Counted from the first letter of the stretch, positions 27,599 to 38,020 are shown. The stretch is 64,000 nucleotides of DNA from Acinetobacter pittii ATCC 19004 = CIP 70.29 (GCF_000369045.1 NZ_KB849786.1:417906-481905), one strand, 5' to 3'. Notes: generated from the letters alone by a model not told the origin. Program-made: numbers and translations.

Positions 27599-28428
27599 GT
27601 GATGTTTCTCCCTGTACGACGGTTTGCCCATGCTTGAAGTAAGTTAATGACAAATAGGATGATAAAAGAGAGAACTAACATGACCGCTGCAATGGTCGTT
27701 GCACCTGCATAATCATATTCTTCAAGACGAGAAATAATCATCAGCGGTGCAATTTCTGTTTTAAAAGGTTGATTACCAGCAATAAAAATAACAGAACCAT
27801 ACTCACCCACGCCGCGAGCAAATGCTAAAGCAAAGCCTGTAAATAGAGCAGGTAGTAAGATGGGTAAAATAATTTTAGTAATGGTCTGCCAACGATTTGC
27901 ACCAAGTGCTGAAGCTGCTTCCTCAAGTTCGGTTTCAATATCGCTGAGTACCGGTTGAACGGTTCGAACAATAAAAGGAATACCAATAAAGACCAATGCC
28001 AGCGTAATCCCGATAGGTGTATAGGCAACCTGAATACCAAGTGGTTCCAGATATTGACCTAACCAACCAGTAGGTGCATAGAGTGAAGTCAGTGCAATAC
28101 CTGCAACTGCGGTCGGAAGAGCAAAAGGTAAATCAACCAATGCATCAACTAGACGCTTTCCTGGAAAGTTATAGCGGACAAGACACCAAGCCAAAAGCAG
28201 ACCAAACACAACATTAATAAATGCTGCGATTAAGGCTGAACTAAAGCTGAGTTGAAGCGATTTCAAAATACGCTCAGACGTCAAAATTTCCCATAATCCG
28301 TCCCATCCGATTCCAAATGATTTGATAAAGACTGCGGCTAATGGAATAAGCACAATAAAAGACACATAGGCGAGGGTGAAGCCCAAAGATAGACCAAACC
28401 CAGGCAGCACTCGGGATCGCTGCGACAT
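27595..28428 (-). CDS. cysT: sulfate ABC transporter permease CysT (CysU)
   Basis: Permease partner of CysW. Six predicted membrane helices; EAA loop [26 protein letters not shown]-terminal [20 protein letters not shown] typical of CysT. 277 aa. GAGGAAATATC precedes the ATG, and the stop overlaps the cysW start. The gap of 81 bases to the preceding alpha/beta hydrolase gene holds no obvious terminator, so the cluster may be one transcript from sbp to cysB. Confidence 0.95.
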   Translation of the reverse strand: MSQRSRVLPGFGLSLGFTLAYVSFIVLIPLAAVFIKSFGIGWDGLWEILTSERILKSLQLSFSSALIAAFINVVFGLLLAWCLVRYNFPGKRLVDALVDLPFALPTAVAGIALTSLYAPTGWLGQYLEPLGIQVAYTPIGITLALVFIGIPFIVRTVQPVLSDIETELEEAASALGANRWQTITKIILPILLPALFTGFALAFARGVGEYGSVIFIAGNQPFKTEIAPLMIISRLEEYDYAGATTIAAVMLVLSFIILFVINLLQAWANRRTGRNIT

Positions 28429-28509
28429 GATATTTCCTCAAAGAGAAAAGCCTGCTGAAACCAGTAAGCGAATAAATAAAGATAAACCAGTGCGGTATAA
28501 AGATTGGTA

Positions 28510-29118
28510 TTAAGCAAATTTCAAAGAGAAATGTGTTTTTACCGGGTCGATAGATGAGTGACTACACATCGAATCTTCTGGGATCAAATAGTTCAGCAAA
28601 TCCGGGAATGGCCCAAAACCTGAGGCAACATTAATATGGCCCACTTCACCAAGATTAACGGGATTTAACTTCCATGATTTTGCAAGTTGTAACGCATCAA
28701 AAAAGCCGAGCCATGGATCATTTTCACTAATGAGTAGCGTTGCAGGCACATCAATTTTTAATTGATGAAAATAATCTTTGTAGTCGGTCAAGCTATGGCG
28801 AGCAAACCCTGCTTCCCCAAAGCGTGCCGGATTCGCTGGAGCGACTAAAATTAGTTTCTTAACTTGGCTTCTTAATTCTGGATGCTCAGCCAAAGCAGCT
28901 ACACTTGTTAAGCATCCAAAACTATGTGCAACAATTTGAACAGGAGCTTGAGCTGCTTGAACTGTTTTAACGAATTGCTCAACCCATTCGCTTAATACAG
29001 GTCTATCCCAGTTTTTTTGCTCAACACGAGAACTAGACACGAGTTGACGCTGCAACCAAGATTGCCAATGCTGATGTTCACTGCCACCTACACCCGGAAC
29101 AATTACAGTGTGAATCAT
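28510..29118 (-). CDS. RBBP9/YdeN-family alpha/beta serine hydrolase
   Basis: 202-aa hydrolase with the short alpha/beta fold of the RBBP9/YdeN group. A full triad is visible: Ser in VAHSFGCLTS, Asp in SENDPWLG and His in GEVGHINVASG. The N-terminal VIVPGVGGSEHQHWQSWL is a family hallmark. The natural substrate of this family in bacteria is not known. Its place between the sulfate-binding protein and cysT, in the same direction with AAGGAG before its ATG, suggests co-expression with sulfur uptake. An esterase releasing a sulfur-containing or acylated compound is speculation. Confidence 0.82.
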   Translation of the reverse strand: MIHTVIVPGVGGSEHQHWQSWLQRQLVSSSRVEQKNWDRPVLSEWVEQFVKTVQAAQAPVQIVAHSFGCLTSVAALAEHPELRSQVKKLILVAPANPARFGEAGFARHSLTDYKDYFHQLKIDVPATLLISENDPWLGFFDALQLAKSWKLNPVNLGEVGHINVASGFGPFPDLLNYLIPEDSMCSHSSIDPVKTHFSLKFA

Positions 29119-29148
29119 GTCTGTTCTCCTTACCTTTAGTGCAAAGAA

Positions 29149-30156
29149 TTACTTCTCTGCACTATTGATTTTCACGATTTGATCGAAAACACCACCATTA
29201 TCAAAGTGTTGTTTTTGTACTTTTGTCCAACCACCAAATTCTTTATCGATTGTTACAAGCTTCAATGGCTTAAATACATTGCTGTATTTTTTAAGAACAG
29301 CTGCGTTACGAGGACGGTAGAAGTTACGTGCTGCAATTTCTTGACCAGCAGGCGAGTACAAATAGTTGAGATAACCTTTAGCAATGGTTAAGTTGCCTTT
29401 TTTAGCTGCATTCTTCTCCACAATTGCAACTGGAGGCTCAGCTAAGATCGAAAGAGACGGAGTAATAATTTCAAATTTGCCCGGCTGTTCACGAATAGCT
29501 AAATGAGCTTCATTTTCCCAAGCCAGTAATACATCACCAATGCCACGCTCAGCGAAAGTAGTCGTCGCACCGCGAGCACCAGAATCTAGAACTTTAGTGT
29601 GTTTATAAATTTGGCGAACGTATTCTTGTGCTTTCGCATCATTGCCGCCTGGTTGATGTTTTGCCCAAGCCCAAGCTGCAAGATAGTTCCAACGAGCACC
29701 ACCAGAGGTTTTCGGGTTTGGTGTAATGATTTCTACGCCTGGTTTGATTAAATCAGCCCAGTCTTTAATTTGCTTTGGGTTGCCTTTACGCACCAAAAAT
29801 ACAATGGTTGATGTATATGGCGTTGAGTTTTGTGGCAGTTTTTTCTGCCAGTTAGTTGGAAGTAATTTTGCTTTTTCAGCAATTTCATCAATATCTGCTG
29901 CAAGTGCTAATGTCACCACATCTGCATTTAAACCATCGATAACCGCACGAGCCTGTTTACCAGAGCCGCCGTGTGATTGTTTAAACTCGATATCTTGACC
30001 AGTACGTTGTTTCCAGTAAGTACCGAACTGTTTGTTGAAATCTGTATATAGCTCACGAGTAGGATCGTAAGAAACGTTTAAAAATTCTTGGGCTGCAAAT
30101 GACGAAACAGAAAGAAGTGCAGCGATAACCCCGACTTTTAATTGAGAAAAACGCAT
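29149..30156 (-). CDS. sbp: periplasmic sulfate-binding protein
   Basis: Solute receptor that delivers sulfate (possibly thiosulfate) to CysTWA. A signal peptide from [21 protein letters not shown] leads to the mature N-terminus [20 protein letters not shown], a hallmark of Sbp/Cys[17 protein letters not shown] and [16 protein letters not shown] provide anion-binding main-chain loops. The frame opens at 30189, but GAGGA stands eight bases before the ATG at 30156, giving 335 aa and a proper signal peptide. First gene of the cluster. Whether it is Sbp or CysP in specificity cannot be settled here. Confidence 0.92.
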   Translation of the reverse strand: MRFSQLKVGVIAALLSVSSFAAQEFLNVSYDPTRELYTDFNKQFGTYWKQRTGQDIEFKQSHGGSGKQARAVIDGLNADVVTLALAADIDEIAEKAKLLPTNWQKKLPQNSTPYTSTIVFLVRKGNPKQIKDWADLIKPGVEIITPNPKTSGGARWNYLAAWAWAKHQPGGNDAKAQEYVRQIYKHTKVLDSGARGATTTFAERGIGDVLLAWENEAHLAIREQPGKFEIITPSLSILAEPPVAIVEKNAAKKGNLTIAKGYLNYLYSPAGQEIAARNFYRPRNAAVLKKYSNVFKPLKLVTIDKEFGGWTKVQKQHFDNGGVFDQIVKINSAEK

Positions 30157-30419
30157 GAGATAAGTCCTCAAAAAATATGAAATGTTCAAAACATGAACGC
30201 AGAATAGCGCTAGTCTTTATTCTAAAAAAATAATAAAAAACGAATTTAATATGAAAAAAATAGAAATAATAAAAAGAGATAAACTATTCTTAAATCTTGA
30301 TATATAACAAGTTTCAAAAGCAGATACGAAATGGGTATAATTTTTTAAAATCAATCATTTATTATTTAAATGAAAGGTGTTGTATTGCAGTACGGCTTTT
30401 AGCAAAGGATGGAGCAAAC

Positions 30420-31232
30420 ATGTGGTGTTTTAAAAATGGGCAACCCGTTGAGACTATTCCTTTATTAGATCGAGCCTTTCATTATGGAGATGGATGCTTT
30501 ACCACAATTCGTGTTTTTCAAAATCAAATTGAGCTTAAAGAAAGGCACTGGCAACGTCTAAAACTCGCATGTCAAAAACTGTCTTTAACTGTAAATTTTG
30601 AATTAATCGAACTGAGTTTACAGCAACTACAAAACCAGAACCTTATACTCAACGGTACTTTAAAAATTGTGATTAGTCGTGGTGAAGGTGACCGCGGTTA
30701 TAGTTTGCCGAAACATGAAGCTGATATTTATATCTGGTTTTATCCAAAAGCTTTAGAGCCGTTTGTGCCTGACTCTATCCAGTGTGGTGTTTTAAATCAG
30801 GCCCTAGGTTTAACCATGCCGAGCTTAGTGGGGCTTAAATCTTTAAACCGCCTTGAACAAGTATTGCTAAAAAAAGAAGCAGATCAACTCGGGTGGGCTG
30901 AAGCATTAGTTACTGATGTACAAGGTTATATTGTTGAAGGGGTCAGCAGTAATTGTTTTATTCGTTTAAATGATAGATGGATTACTCCGGAACTTCGCTA
31001 TAATGGCGTCCACGGTGTAATGCGGGCAGAAATTCTGGCGCGTATGCAGCACCATGGTATTGCCTGTGAAGTACGTGTAATTGAGTTAGATGAAGTATCT
31101 GAAATACAAAGTCTATTCTTTTGTAATGCTTTAAACCCTATGCGAGTAGTCACTCATTTAGGTGAGAAAACGCTAGAAACACAGGCATGCATAGATTTAT
31201 TTCATATCCTTAACTTAAATCAGATTCATTAA
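30420..31232 (+). CDS. pabC: aminodeoxychorismate lyase PabC
   Basis: PLP enzyme of fold type IV that splits 4-amino-4-deoxychorismate into p-aminobenzoate and pyruvate for folate. The N-terminal NGQPVETIPLLDRAFHYGDG, the PLP lysine in GLKSLNRLEQVL and the phosphate-binding EGVSSNCF support this. The frame opens at 30297, but GGATGGAG precedes the ATG at 30420 and the family starts there (270 aa). It is followed within one base by mltG and then tmk, the order conserved in many gammaproteobacteria. Confidence 0.92.
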   Translation: MWCFKNGQPVETIPLLDRAFHYGDGCFTTIRVFQNQIELKERHWQRLKLACQKLSLTVNFELIELSLQQLQNQNLILNGTLKIVISRGEGDRGYSLPKHEADIYIWFYPKALEPFVPDSIQCGVLNQALGLTMPSLVGLKSLNRLEQVLLKKEADQLGWAEALVTDVQGYIVEGVSSNCFIRLNDRWITPELRYNGVHGVMRAEILARMQHHGIACEVRVIELDEVSEIQSLFFCNALNPMRVVTHLGEKTLETQACIDLFHILNLNQIH

Positions 31233-31233
31233 T

Positions 31234-32304
31234 ATGCCGAAGCCACCTGTGAATGCGAAAGCAAAAAACGCCAAGAAAAATAACAAAAAACAAGCTCCAA
31301 AATTTTCTAAGCGATTGGTTCTAATTGGCCTTTTTATTGTTTTAATTTCTACTTTTGCCATTTTATGGTCAAGTTTGTTTAAGGCTTATCCTATCGAAGG
31401 CAAAAAACAGATGTTATCTATTACATCTGGGGAAACTTATTCTGGTTTTATTGATCGTTTAGCAAAAGAAGACAAAATTAGCTTTCCTATCGTATTAAAG
31501 CTTTATCAAAAGTTTATGATTCATGACAGCATGAAAGCTGGTGTGTATGAAATTGAACAAGGGATGAGTGTAAGACAAGTGTTAGAGATGTTGTCTGACG
31601 CTGATAATGCTCAGATGAATCGTGTTTTGGTGATTGAAGGTACAACTTTTAAGCAGCTTATTACTGCACTCAAAAATGATAAAAATGTAAAAAATACAAT
31701 ATTGGATTTACCTAATGATCAGCTTATGAAAGCGCTTGGGATTCCTTACGATCATCCAGAGGGCTTATTCGCGCCGAATACTTATTTCTTTGCCAAAGGC
31801 GAGACTGACAAGAAAATTCTTACCGATTTATATCATCGCCAAAAAAAAGCTTTAGATACAGCTTGGGCAAATCGTGCTCCGAATTTACCTTATAAAGATA
31901 AATATGAAGCATTAATTATGGCTTCTATTGTTGAGAAAGAAACAAGTTTAGACAGTGAACTTACACAAGTTTCTGGAGTTTTTGTCCGCCGTTTAAAACT
32001 CGGTATGCGTTTACAAACGGATCCAACTGTTATTTACGGAATGGGTAATAACTATAAAGGCAACATTACCCGAGAAGACCTCCGTACTCCAACACCATAT
32101 AATACTTATACCATTAATGGTTTACCGCCTACTCCAATTGCTTTGCCAAGCCAAAAAGCAATTGAAGCAGCATTACATCCAGATGATTCAAATAACATCT
32201 ATTTCGTAGCGACTGGTAATGGTGGACATAAATTTACGGCAGACTTGCAAGCACATAATCAAGCTGTGCAAGAATATTTATCCGTGTTGAGATCGAAGAA
32301 ATAA
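31234..32304 (+). CDS. mltG: endolytic murein transglycosylase MltG (YceG-like)
   Basis: Inner-membrane lytic transglycosylase that cuts nascent glycan strands and is thought to set their length. Cytoplasmic basic N-terminus (KAKNAKKNNKKQ), one membrane helix at about residues 28-49, a LysM-like subdomain, then the YceG catalytic domain with the essential Glu in MASIVEKETS and the substrate motif RLQTDPTVIYG...PYNTYTINGLPPTPI. 356 aa. Translationally close to pabC (ATG one base after its stop), and tmk starts nine bases later. Confidence 0.94.
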   Translation: MPKPPVNAKAKNAKKNNKKQAPKFSKRLVLIGLFIVLISTFAILWSSLFKAYPIEGKKQMLSITSGETYSGFIDRLAKEDKISFPIVLKLYQKFMIHDSMKAGVYEIEQGMSVRQVLEMLSDADNAQMNRVLVIEGTTFKQLITALKNDKNVKNTILDLPNDQLMKALGIPYDHPEGLFAPNTYFFAKGETDKKILTDLYHRQKKALDTAWANRAPNLPYKDKYEALIMASIVEKETSLDSELTQVSGVFVRRLKLGMRLQTDPTVIYGMGNNYKGNITREDLRTPTPYNTYTINGLPPTPIALPSQKAIEAALHPDDSNNIYFVATGNGGHKFTADLQAHNQAVQEYLSVLRSKK

Positions 32305-32313
32305 GGAAAAGAG

Positions 32314-32913
32314 ATGTTTATCAGCTTTGAAGGCACGGAAGGGGTAGGTAAAACTACACTCATTCGAAAAATTCATCAGCATTTTGAAGAGCATGGCAAA
32401 CAAGTTGTTTTAACTCGAGAGCCGGGGGGCACACCGTTAGCTGAGCAAATTCGTTCTATGCTTTTGGCGGTGAATCATGATGAAAATATGAGTCATGATA
32501 CCGAGTTATTACTCATTTATGCAGCACGTGCTCAACACTTACAACAAGTTATTTTACCTGCTTTAGAAGCTAACAAAATTGTATTAAGTGATCGCTTTAC
32601 CGATGCGAGTTTTGCTTATCAATGTTCTGGTCGTGGTTTAAGCCAAGATAAATTACAACTTTTAAATCAGAACTTCGTTTCACGCATGCCGGAGGTGACT
32701 TTCTGGCTAGACGCACCGATTGAACTTGGTATGAACCGTGCACGTGAACGTGGAGCTTTAGACCGTTTTGAACAAGAAAAGTTAAGCTTCTTTACTAAGG
32801 TTCGTGAAGGTTATGAAACCTTATGGAAGGCTGAACCGGAACGTATTAAGCGAATAGATGCTACACAAAGTCCAGATCAGGTGTTTGAGCAAGCTCTGCA
32901 ATATTTAGCATAG
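32314..32913 (+). CDS. tmk: thymidylate kinase
   Basis: Phosphorylates dTMP to dTDP. P-loop FEGTEGVGKTT, substrate motif REPGGTPLAEQIR, DRx motif in VLSDRFTDASFAYQ, and the LID ARERGALDRFEQE with basic residues as in the type II (E. coli-like) enzyme. 199 aa. AAGGAAAAG precedes the ATG. In the usual neighbourhood holB would follow; here it does not, and a spacer with a hotdog-fold gene comes next. Confidence 0.96.
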   Translation: MFISFEGTEGVGKTTLIRKIHQHFEEHGKQVVLTREPGGTPLAEQIRSMLLAVNHDENMSHDTELLLIYAARAQHLQQVILPALEANKIVLSDRFTDASFAYQCSGRGLSQDKLQLLNQNFVSRMPEVTFWLDAPIELGMNRARERGALDRFEQEKLSFFTKVREGYETLWKAEPERIKRIDATQSPDQVFEQALQYLA

Positions 32914-33049
32914 GCCATCGGATTAGCCACTCTCATATTTTTGGGAGTGGTGAAAAATGACGTTAATTCTGATTTAAATCGTCATAGAAAATATCTGCTA
33001 TTTTCTTATGCTATCTTACATATGATTTATAGATTGAAGAATAACAAGG

Positions 33050-33466
33050 ATGAAAAGCTCAAAAGAAGAAATCGTGGCATTTCTTGAAAAGGAATTTCCA
33101 CCAAGTCTTGAACATTGCACGATTGAATCAGTCACCCCCAAAGCTGCAGTTGTTTATTATCATGTCCATCAAAGGCATCAACGCCCTGGTGGTACCATAT
33201 CTGGCCCAACCATGATGACTTTGGCAGACTTTGCTTTATATATTGCGATATTAGGTGAGATCGGTATTGTTGGTTTAGCCGTAACCACCAACTTTAATAT
33301 TAATTTTTTAAGAAAACCTGCGGGTGATCAAGACTTACGTAGTGAATGTAAACTCATGAAAGTAGGAAAGAGTTTGGTGGTGGGTGAGGTTTGGATTTAT
33401 TCAGTTGGTCTGGATGAACCTGTTGCGCATGTGACTGCGACTTATTCAATCCCACCTAGAGCATAA
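33050..33466 (+). CDS. PaaI/hotdog-fold thioesterase
   Basis: 138-aa single-hotdog protein. The core RPGGTISGPTMMTLADFALYIAI contains the GG...G and Asp pattern of PaaI-type thioesterases (Asp in LADFA as the likely catalytic acid), and TTNFNINFLRKP is the central strand. AACAAGG precedes the ATG. It stands alone, with an independent promoter region of 136 bases before it and a terminator behind. Acyl-CoA substrate unknown. Confidence 0.8.
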   Translation: MKSSKEEIVAFLEKEFPPSLEHCTIESVTPKAAVVYYHVHQRHQRPGGTISGPTMMTLADFALYIAILGEIGIVGLAVTTNFNINFLRKPAGDQDLRSECKLMKVGKSLVVGEVWIYSVGLDEPVAHVTATYSIPPRA

Positions 33467-33478
33467 ATATCAAAGCAA

Positions 33479-33513
33479 ATAAAAAAGCACAGCCAGAGCT
33501 GTACTTTTTTGTA
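33479..33513. terminator. terminator between the hotdog gene and nadB
   Basis: AAAAAAGCACAGC pairs with GCTGTACTTTTTT; the one imperfect position is G.U on the minus strand but C.A on the plus strand. It therefore serves nadB best but probably acts in both directions. Confidence 0.75.
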
Positions 33514-33528
33514 GAGTAGAAGAACAGC

Positions 33529-35178
33529 TTAAATGTCGGTATTAACCAATGGCTGTTCTACTGCAAAATTTGGAGGAGTCAAAACAGTTTTACGAATCTC
33601 GCTGGAAGTTTCCGGATAATCGAGTGTGTAATGTAAACCACGTGATTCTTTACGTTGCATAGCACAGCGAACAATCATTTCCGATACTAAAACAAGGTTA
33701 CGCAGCTCAATCAGGTTTTTGCTAACACGGTAGTCTTGATAATATTCAGTGATTTCACGCTTTAACATTTCAATACGGTGTAAAGCACGTTCTAAACGTT
33801 TTGTGGTTCTTACAATACCAACGTAATTCCACATGGTCGAACGTAACTCATCCCAGTTTTGTAAAATCACCACATCTTCATCAGGGTTGGTTACTTGTGA
33901 GTCATCCCAAGTTGGTACTTCTGGTAATTTTAAGTTTTCATCAAATTTATTTTCGATATCTTTTGCCGCACTCATACCGTAAACGAAGCACTCAAGTAAT
34001 GAGTTACTTGCCATACGGTTTGCACCATGTAAGCCTGTATAAGACGTTTCACCAATCGCATAGAGACCTTCAATATCCGTCTGGCTATTTGAGTCAACCA
34101 CAACACCCCCACATGTATAGTGAGCTGCTGGAACTACAGGAATCATGTCTTTGGTAATATCGATGCCTAACTCAAGCAACCGTGCATAAAGTGTAGGGAA
34201 GTGCTCTTTAATAAACTCAGGTGATTTATGGGTAATGTCTAACCACACGTGACGAATACCAAGACGCTTGATTTCATGGTCAATGGTACGTGCAACAATA
34301 TCACGAGGAGCCAGTTCTGCACGATCGTCAAAACGCAACATAAACCGTTCGCCATCAGGTAGGCGCAAATAAGCACCTTCACCACGCATAGCTTCAGTAA
34401 TTAAGAAAGAGCGGGCTTGAGGGTGATAGAGACACGTTGGATGGAACTGATTAAATTCCATATTGGCTACACGGCAACCTGCACGATAAGCCATAGCAAT
34501 ACCATCACCTGTGGCAATATCTGGATTAGATGTATACAGATAAGCTTTCATCGCACCGCCGCAAGCTAGCGCGGTGAATGGTGCAAGGAAAGTATGAACC
34601 TTTTCAGTATTTTCATCTAATGCATATAAACCAATAGCACGATTCGCTTGGTCGGTATGGCCTAATTTATGCGAGGTGATTAAATCAATCGCAATATAAT
34701 TTTCAAAAATAGTAATATTTTTACGTTCTTTGGCACGTTCAACCAAAGTAGTTGAAATGGCTTTGCCTGTTGCATCAGCAGAATGGATAATGCGACGCTG
34801 CGAGTGACCACCTTCGCGAGTCAAATGAAGCTGTTCATCTTCATCTAAGGTAAATTGCACGCCTTGTTTTAAAAGAAAATCAACAGAAGGGCGGCCGCCT
34901 TCTACGGTATGTTGTACCGCGTCCATTTCACATAAATGAGCGCCTGCAATCATAGTGTCATTAATATGCTGTTGAATAGAGTCAGTCTCATCAAGAACAG
35001 CAGCAACGCCACCTTGAGCATAAAAGGTACTTGCTTCGGTTAGAGCAGCTTTGGCTAAAACTGCAATATTAAAATGATTTGGTAACGATAAAGCCAGACT
35101 TAAACCAGCGCCGCCGCTGCCCACAATAATCACGTCAAAGTGGTGAATTGTCTGTAAATTAGGCATGTCCATTCGCAT
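33529..35178 (-). CDS. nadB: L-aspartate oxidase NadB
   Basis: FAD enzyme that oxidises L-aspartate to iminoaspartate, the first step of de novo NAD synthesis. N-terminal FAD-binding [15 protein letters not shown], active-site region [28 protein letters not shown] with catalytic residues, and [15 protein letters not shown] near the FAD site. C-terminal helical domain from about residue 430. About 549 aa, normal. The start is uncertain: TTG 35181, ATG 35178, 35169 and 35163 are all in frame and no Shine-Dalgarno is ideally placed; I chose 35178. Divergent from the DegP-like gene. Confidence 0.93.
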   Translation of the reverse strand: MRMDMPNLQTIHHFDVIIVGSGGAGLSLALSLPNHFNIAVLAKAALTEASTFYAQGGVAAVLDETDSIQQHINDTMIAGAHLCEMDAVQHTVEGGRPSVDFLLKQGVQFTLDEDEQLHLTREGGHSQRRIIHSADATGKAISTTLVERAKERKNITIFENYIAIDLITSHKLGHTDQANRAIGLYALDENTEKVHTFLAPFTALACGGAMKAYLYTSNPDIATGDGIAMAYRAGCRVANMEFNQFHPTCLYHPQARSFLITEAMRGEGAYLRLPDGERFMLRFDDRAELAPRDIVARTIDHEIKRLGIRHVWLDITHKSPEFIKEHFPTLYARLLELGIDITKDMIPVVPAAHYTCGGVVVDSNSQTDIEGLYAIGETSYTGLHGANRMASNSLLECFVYGMSAAKDIENKFDENLKLPEVPTWDDSQVTNPDEDVVILQNWDELRSTMWNYVGIVRTTKRLERALHRIEMLKREITEYYQDYRVSKNLIELRNLVLVSEMIVRCAMQRKESRGLHYTLDYPETSSEIRKTVLTPPNFAVEQPLVNTDI

Positions 35179-35402
35179 CAATTTAAAACGTCCGCTAATG
35201 ACACCCCTTTTTAACTAAAAAGGCAAGAGCTTAAGCGCTCTAACTCAGAGAAAAATTGCAATTGGCTTAAAAAGTTGCAATGCGTAAAATATTCCTTGTG
35301 ATGACGTATTACAAATAAACATATTGTTACGCACAACCTCAAAGCGTTGTGATACAACAGTTTTATCCTTATTCTCGTAGACCAATTGTGGGTGAGCACC
35401 GA

Positions 35403-36779
35403 ATGAAATCTCGCTATTTACAACAAGGAATGTATGCAGCGGTATTTACAGTTGCTGCTGTTCAAGCAAATGCTGCTGTTGATTTTTCAAATCTTGTTGA
35501 ACAAGTTAGTCCAGCAGTCGTGAGTGTAAATGTCGTAAAAAAAATGACTCAGGATGAACTGTTGCAACAGCAAGTTCCTGAAATTTTAAAACGTTTCTTT
35601 GGCAATCAGGTCATCATTCCACAGCAACAAGGTCCGCAAGAAAAGACAGCTTATGGAAGTGCATTCTTTATTAGTAAAGATGGTTATCTACTTACTAACC
35701 ACCATGTGATTGAAAATGCCTCTCGTATTAGCATCACTCTAAATGACCGCCGTGAAATTGATGCAACCGTGGTGGGTAGTGATGAGCGTACAGACGTTGC
35801 TTTGTTAAAGGTAAATGGAACTAACTATCCAGCTTTACGAGTAGGAAATGTTGACCGTTTACGTGTCGGGGAACCTGTTTTAGCTATTGGTTCTCCGTTT
35901 GGCTTTGATTACTCAGCTTCGGCCGGTATTGTCAGTGCAAAATCACGAAACATGAGCGGTGAAACTTCGGTGCCGTTTATTCAAACTGATGTGGCTTTAA
36001 ACCCAGGTAACTCTGGTGGTCCATTATTTAATCAAAATGGTGAAGTGGTCGGGGTAAATTCTCGAATATTTAGCGGTACCGGCGGTTATATGGGCTTGTC
36101 TTTCTCTATTCCGATTGATGTAGCAATGGATGTTGCCGACCAGCTTAAAACAAAAGGTAAAGTCACACGCTCTTATCTAGGGGTGATGATGCAAGATATT
36201 GACCGAAACCTTGCTGATGCGTACAAATTACCAAAACCTGAAGGTGCTTTAATTACTCAAATTTCTCCGAACTCACCTGCACAAAAAGCAGGGCTAAGAG
36301 CGGGCGACGTGATTTTAAAATTAAATGGTGCGCCTGTACTTCGTACGAGTGATTTACTCTATGCATTAAACAAAGTACAGCCAAATCAAACCGTTCAGTT
36401 TGAAGTATTACGTGATGATAAAACACGTAATATTTCAGCAACCCTAACGACTGCGCCAGATGAAACACCTGCTACTGGTGCACAAGGTGCTGCATCTAAA
36501 GGGCCAGTTTTAGGCATGAGTATTCGTGATTTAGCTGAACCGGAAAAAAATGCGTTGAGTGTGAAAGGTGGGATTTTTGTACAAGATGTTCGCCGTGGTG
36601 GTTTAGCGTCATTGTCCAATATCATTCCAGGTGATGTGATTACCCAAGTCAATAATAGCCAAATTTTAAATAGTCAGGATTTTGCAAAAGTTGTTTCTAA
36701 CTTGCCGAAAAATACCGTAGCACGTGTTGCTATTATTCGTCAGGGACAGCGCGCAATGCTTGGTTTACGTATTCAATAA
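35403..36779 (+). CDS. periplasmic Do-like serine protease (DegP/MucD)
   Basis: HtrA-family protease-chaperone for envelope quality control. Signal peptide MKSRYLQQGMYAAVFTVAAVQANA; trypsin-like domain with His in LLTNHHVIENA, Asp in ERTDVALLKV and Ser in NPGNSGGPL; two PDZ domains (about residues 255-345, SYLGVMMQD..., and 365-458). Two PDZ domains and a cleavable signal favour DegP/MucD over DegS. The frame opens at 35349, but the start at 35403 gives the proper signal peptide (458 aa). Followed by a terminator. Confidence 0.9.
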   Translation: MKSRYLQQGMYAAVFTVAAVQANAAVDFSNLVEQVSPAVVSVNVVKKMTQDELLQQQVPEILKRFFGNQVIIPQQQGPQEKTAYGSAFFISKDGYLLTNHHVIENASRISITLNDRREIDATVVGSDERTDVALLKVNGTNYPALRVGNVDRLRVGEPVLAIGSPFGFDYSASAGIVSAKSRNMSGETSVPFIQTDVALNPGNSGGPLFNQNGEVVGVNSRIFSGTGGYMGLSFSIPIDVAMDVADQLKTKGKVTRSYLGVMMQDIDRNLADAYKLPKPEGALITQISPNSPAQKAGLRAGDVILKLNGAPVLRTSDLLYALNKVQPNQTVQFEVLRDDKTRNISATLTTAPDETPATGAQGAASKGPVLGMSIRDLAEPEKNALSVKGGIFVQDVRRGGLASLSNIIPGDVITQVNNSQILNSQDFAKVVSNLPKNTVARVAIIRQGQRAMLGLRIQ

Positions 36780-36796
36780 TCCTCAACCGAATCAAT

Positions 36797-36823
36797 AAGC
36801 CACCCTGAAAATGGGTGGTTTTT
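36797..36823 (+). terminator. terminator of the DegP-like gene
   Basis: CCACCC (36800-36805) pairs with GGGTGG (36813-36818), loop TGAAAAT, followed by TTTTT; 20 bases after the stop. Confidence 0.75.
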
Positions 36824-36901
36824 GTTATTTATCTTGAGCGTTTAGCGATATCTACCTACACTTATTTCAGTTTTAAGGTTAATAAATAAGAGTGTTCATT
36901 T

Positions 36902-37354
36902 GTGAGTAGTATTTTTGATTTACATATTCAGGTGCAGCCACATCACATTGATGCGTTAGGGCATGTAAATAACGTAATGTATGTTCAATGGATGCAGGAT
37001 GTAGCTGCTGCTCATGTTGAAACTTTGGGAGTAGGGGTAACTAAATATCTTGAGTTAAAACACGCCATGGTCGCGGTTGAGCATCATGTGCAATATCGTA
37101 AAGCTGCATTTGAAGGCGAACAAATTGTGTTACGTACATGGTTAGATGACATTAATGCACTTTATTCATTCCGCCAGTATGTGTTTTTTCGTCCATCAGA
37201 TCAGGCCGTATTATTTGTTGGAAATACCAAATGGGCATGTATTGAAATTGCTACTGGACGTCCAAAACGAATGTCGCCAACTTTTACCCATGCATATAAG
37301 CCGCTTGATTCAAGTATAAATCCTTATGATTTCACCGTTTCGTATGATAAGTAA
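36902..37354 (+). CDS. 4-hydroxybenzoyl-CoA thioesterase-like (hotdog) protein
   Basis: 150-aa hotdog protein with the motif VQPHHIDALGHVNNVMYVQWMQD; the Asp in HIDALGHVNN is the catalytic residue in YbgC/4HBT enzymes. The start is a GTG at 36902, the only start compatible with the family N-terminus. It lies 21 bases before the GNAT gene and may be cotranscribed with it. Substrate unknown; medium- or long-chain acyl-CoA is likely by family. Confidence 0.82.
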   Translation: MSSIFDLHIQVQPHHIDALGHVNNVMYVQWMQDVAAAHVETLGVGVTKYLELKHAMVAVEHHVQYRKAAFEGEQIVLRTWLDDINALYSFRQYVFFRPSDQAVLFVGNTKWACIEIATGRPKRMSPTFTHAYKPLDSSINPYDFTVSYDK

Positions 37355-37375
37355 GTAAAAAAGAGAGGCTGGAAT

Positions 37376-37924
37376 TTGAAGAATTTATTTTCCATAGAAA
37401 CCGATCGATTAATCTTAAGTGATCTTACAGAAGCTGATAAAAATTTTGTCTTTGACTTATTTTCAAATTCAAGCGTACTCGAATTTTATGATTTAAAAGC
37501 CTTTACTTCATTAGAAGAAGCTGGGGCTTTAATTGAAAAAATGCATAAAAAATGGAATCAACAGCTAGGTTTTAGGCATGCTATTCGTCTTAAAAAAGAT
37601 GGAACTATGTTGGGAACATGTGGTGTAAATACTATCAAACAGATTGATGATGATTTTGCGGTTGTCATTGGTTATGAACTTCATCCTAATGCATGGGGTA
37701 AGGGATATATGCAAGAGGCTCTTGTAGGGCTCATCCAGTATTTGAAACAAAGCAGATTATTCCAAAAACAAATAAAATATGTTTGGGCTGAAATATTTGA
37801 ACAGAACATTAGATCTCAACAGGTCGTGCAGAAACTTGGATTTGAGTTAATTGGGGATATAGCTAATGAAACTGGCAATAATTTATCTGCAAGCCTAATT
37901 AAGTTCGAGTTAAAACTGTTCTGA
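37376..37924 (+). CDS. GNAT N-acetyltransferase, RimJ/RimL-like
   Basis: 182-aa acetyltransferase. ETDRLILSDLTEADKNFVF is the usual N-terminus of the RimJ/RimL group and GYELHPNAWGKGYMQEAL is the acetyl-CoA-binding motif A (pattern Q/RxxGxG/A, here NAWGKGYM), with SQQVVQKLGFELIG as the C-terminal motif. The start is a TTG at 37376 with GAGAGG eight bases upstream; the first internal ATG would remove motif residues. Whether it modifies a ribosomal protein or a small molecule cannot be told. Confidence 0.8.
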   Translation: MKNLFSIETDRLILSDLTEADKNFVFDLFSNSSVLEFYDLKAFTSLEEAGALIEKMHKKWNQQLGFRHAIRLKKDGTMLGTCGVNTIKQIDDDFAVVIGYELHPNAWGKGYMQEALVGLIQYLKQSRLFQKQIKYVWAEIFEQNIRSQQVVQKLGFELIGDIANETGNNLSASLIKFELKLF

Positions 37925-38020
37925 TTTAGAGGCTTTTCAACGAGAAATAGTTTGTTATGTTGAGAAGTTTAAAAAGCTTTTTTAAAAGAAAGAATTTATA
38001 TCTTTTTCATATCGGCAATC

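Noticed and set aside
30184..30198. Inverted repeat GTTCA-5 nt-TGAAC upstream of sbp as a CysB site
   Set aside because: CysB sites are not defined well enough by such a short repeat; left unassigned.
32927..32950. CCACTCTC/GGGAGTGG hairpin behind tmk as terminator
   Set aside because: The stem is fair but no T tract follows (TGAAAAATG), so termination is doubtful.
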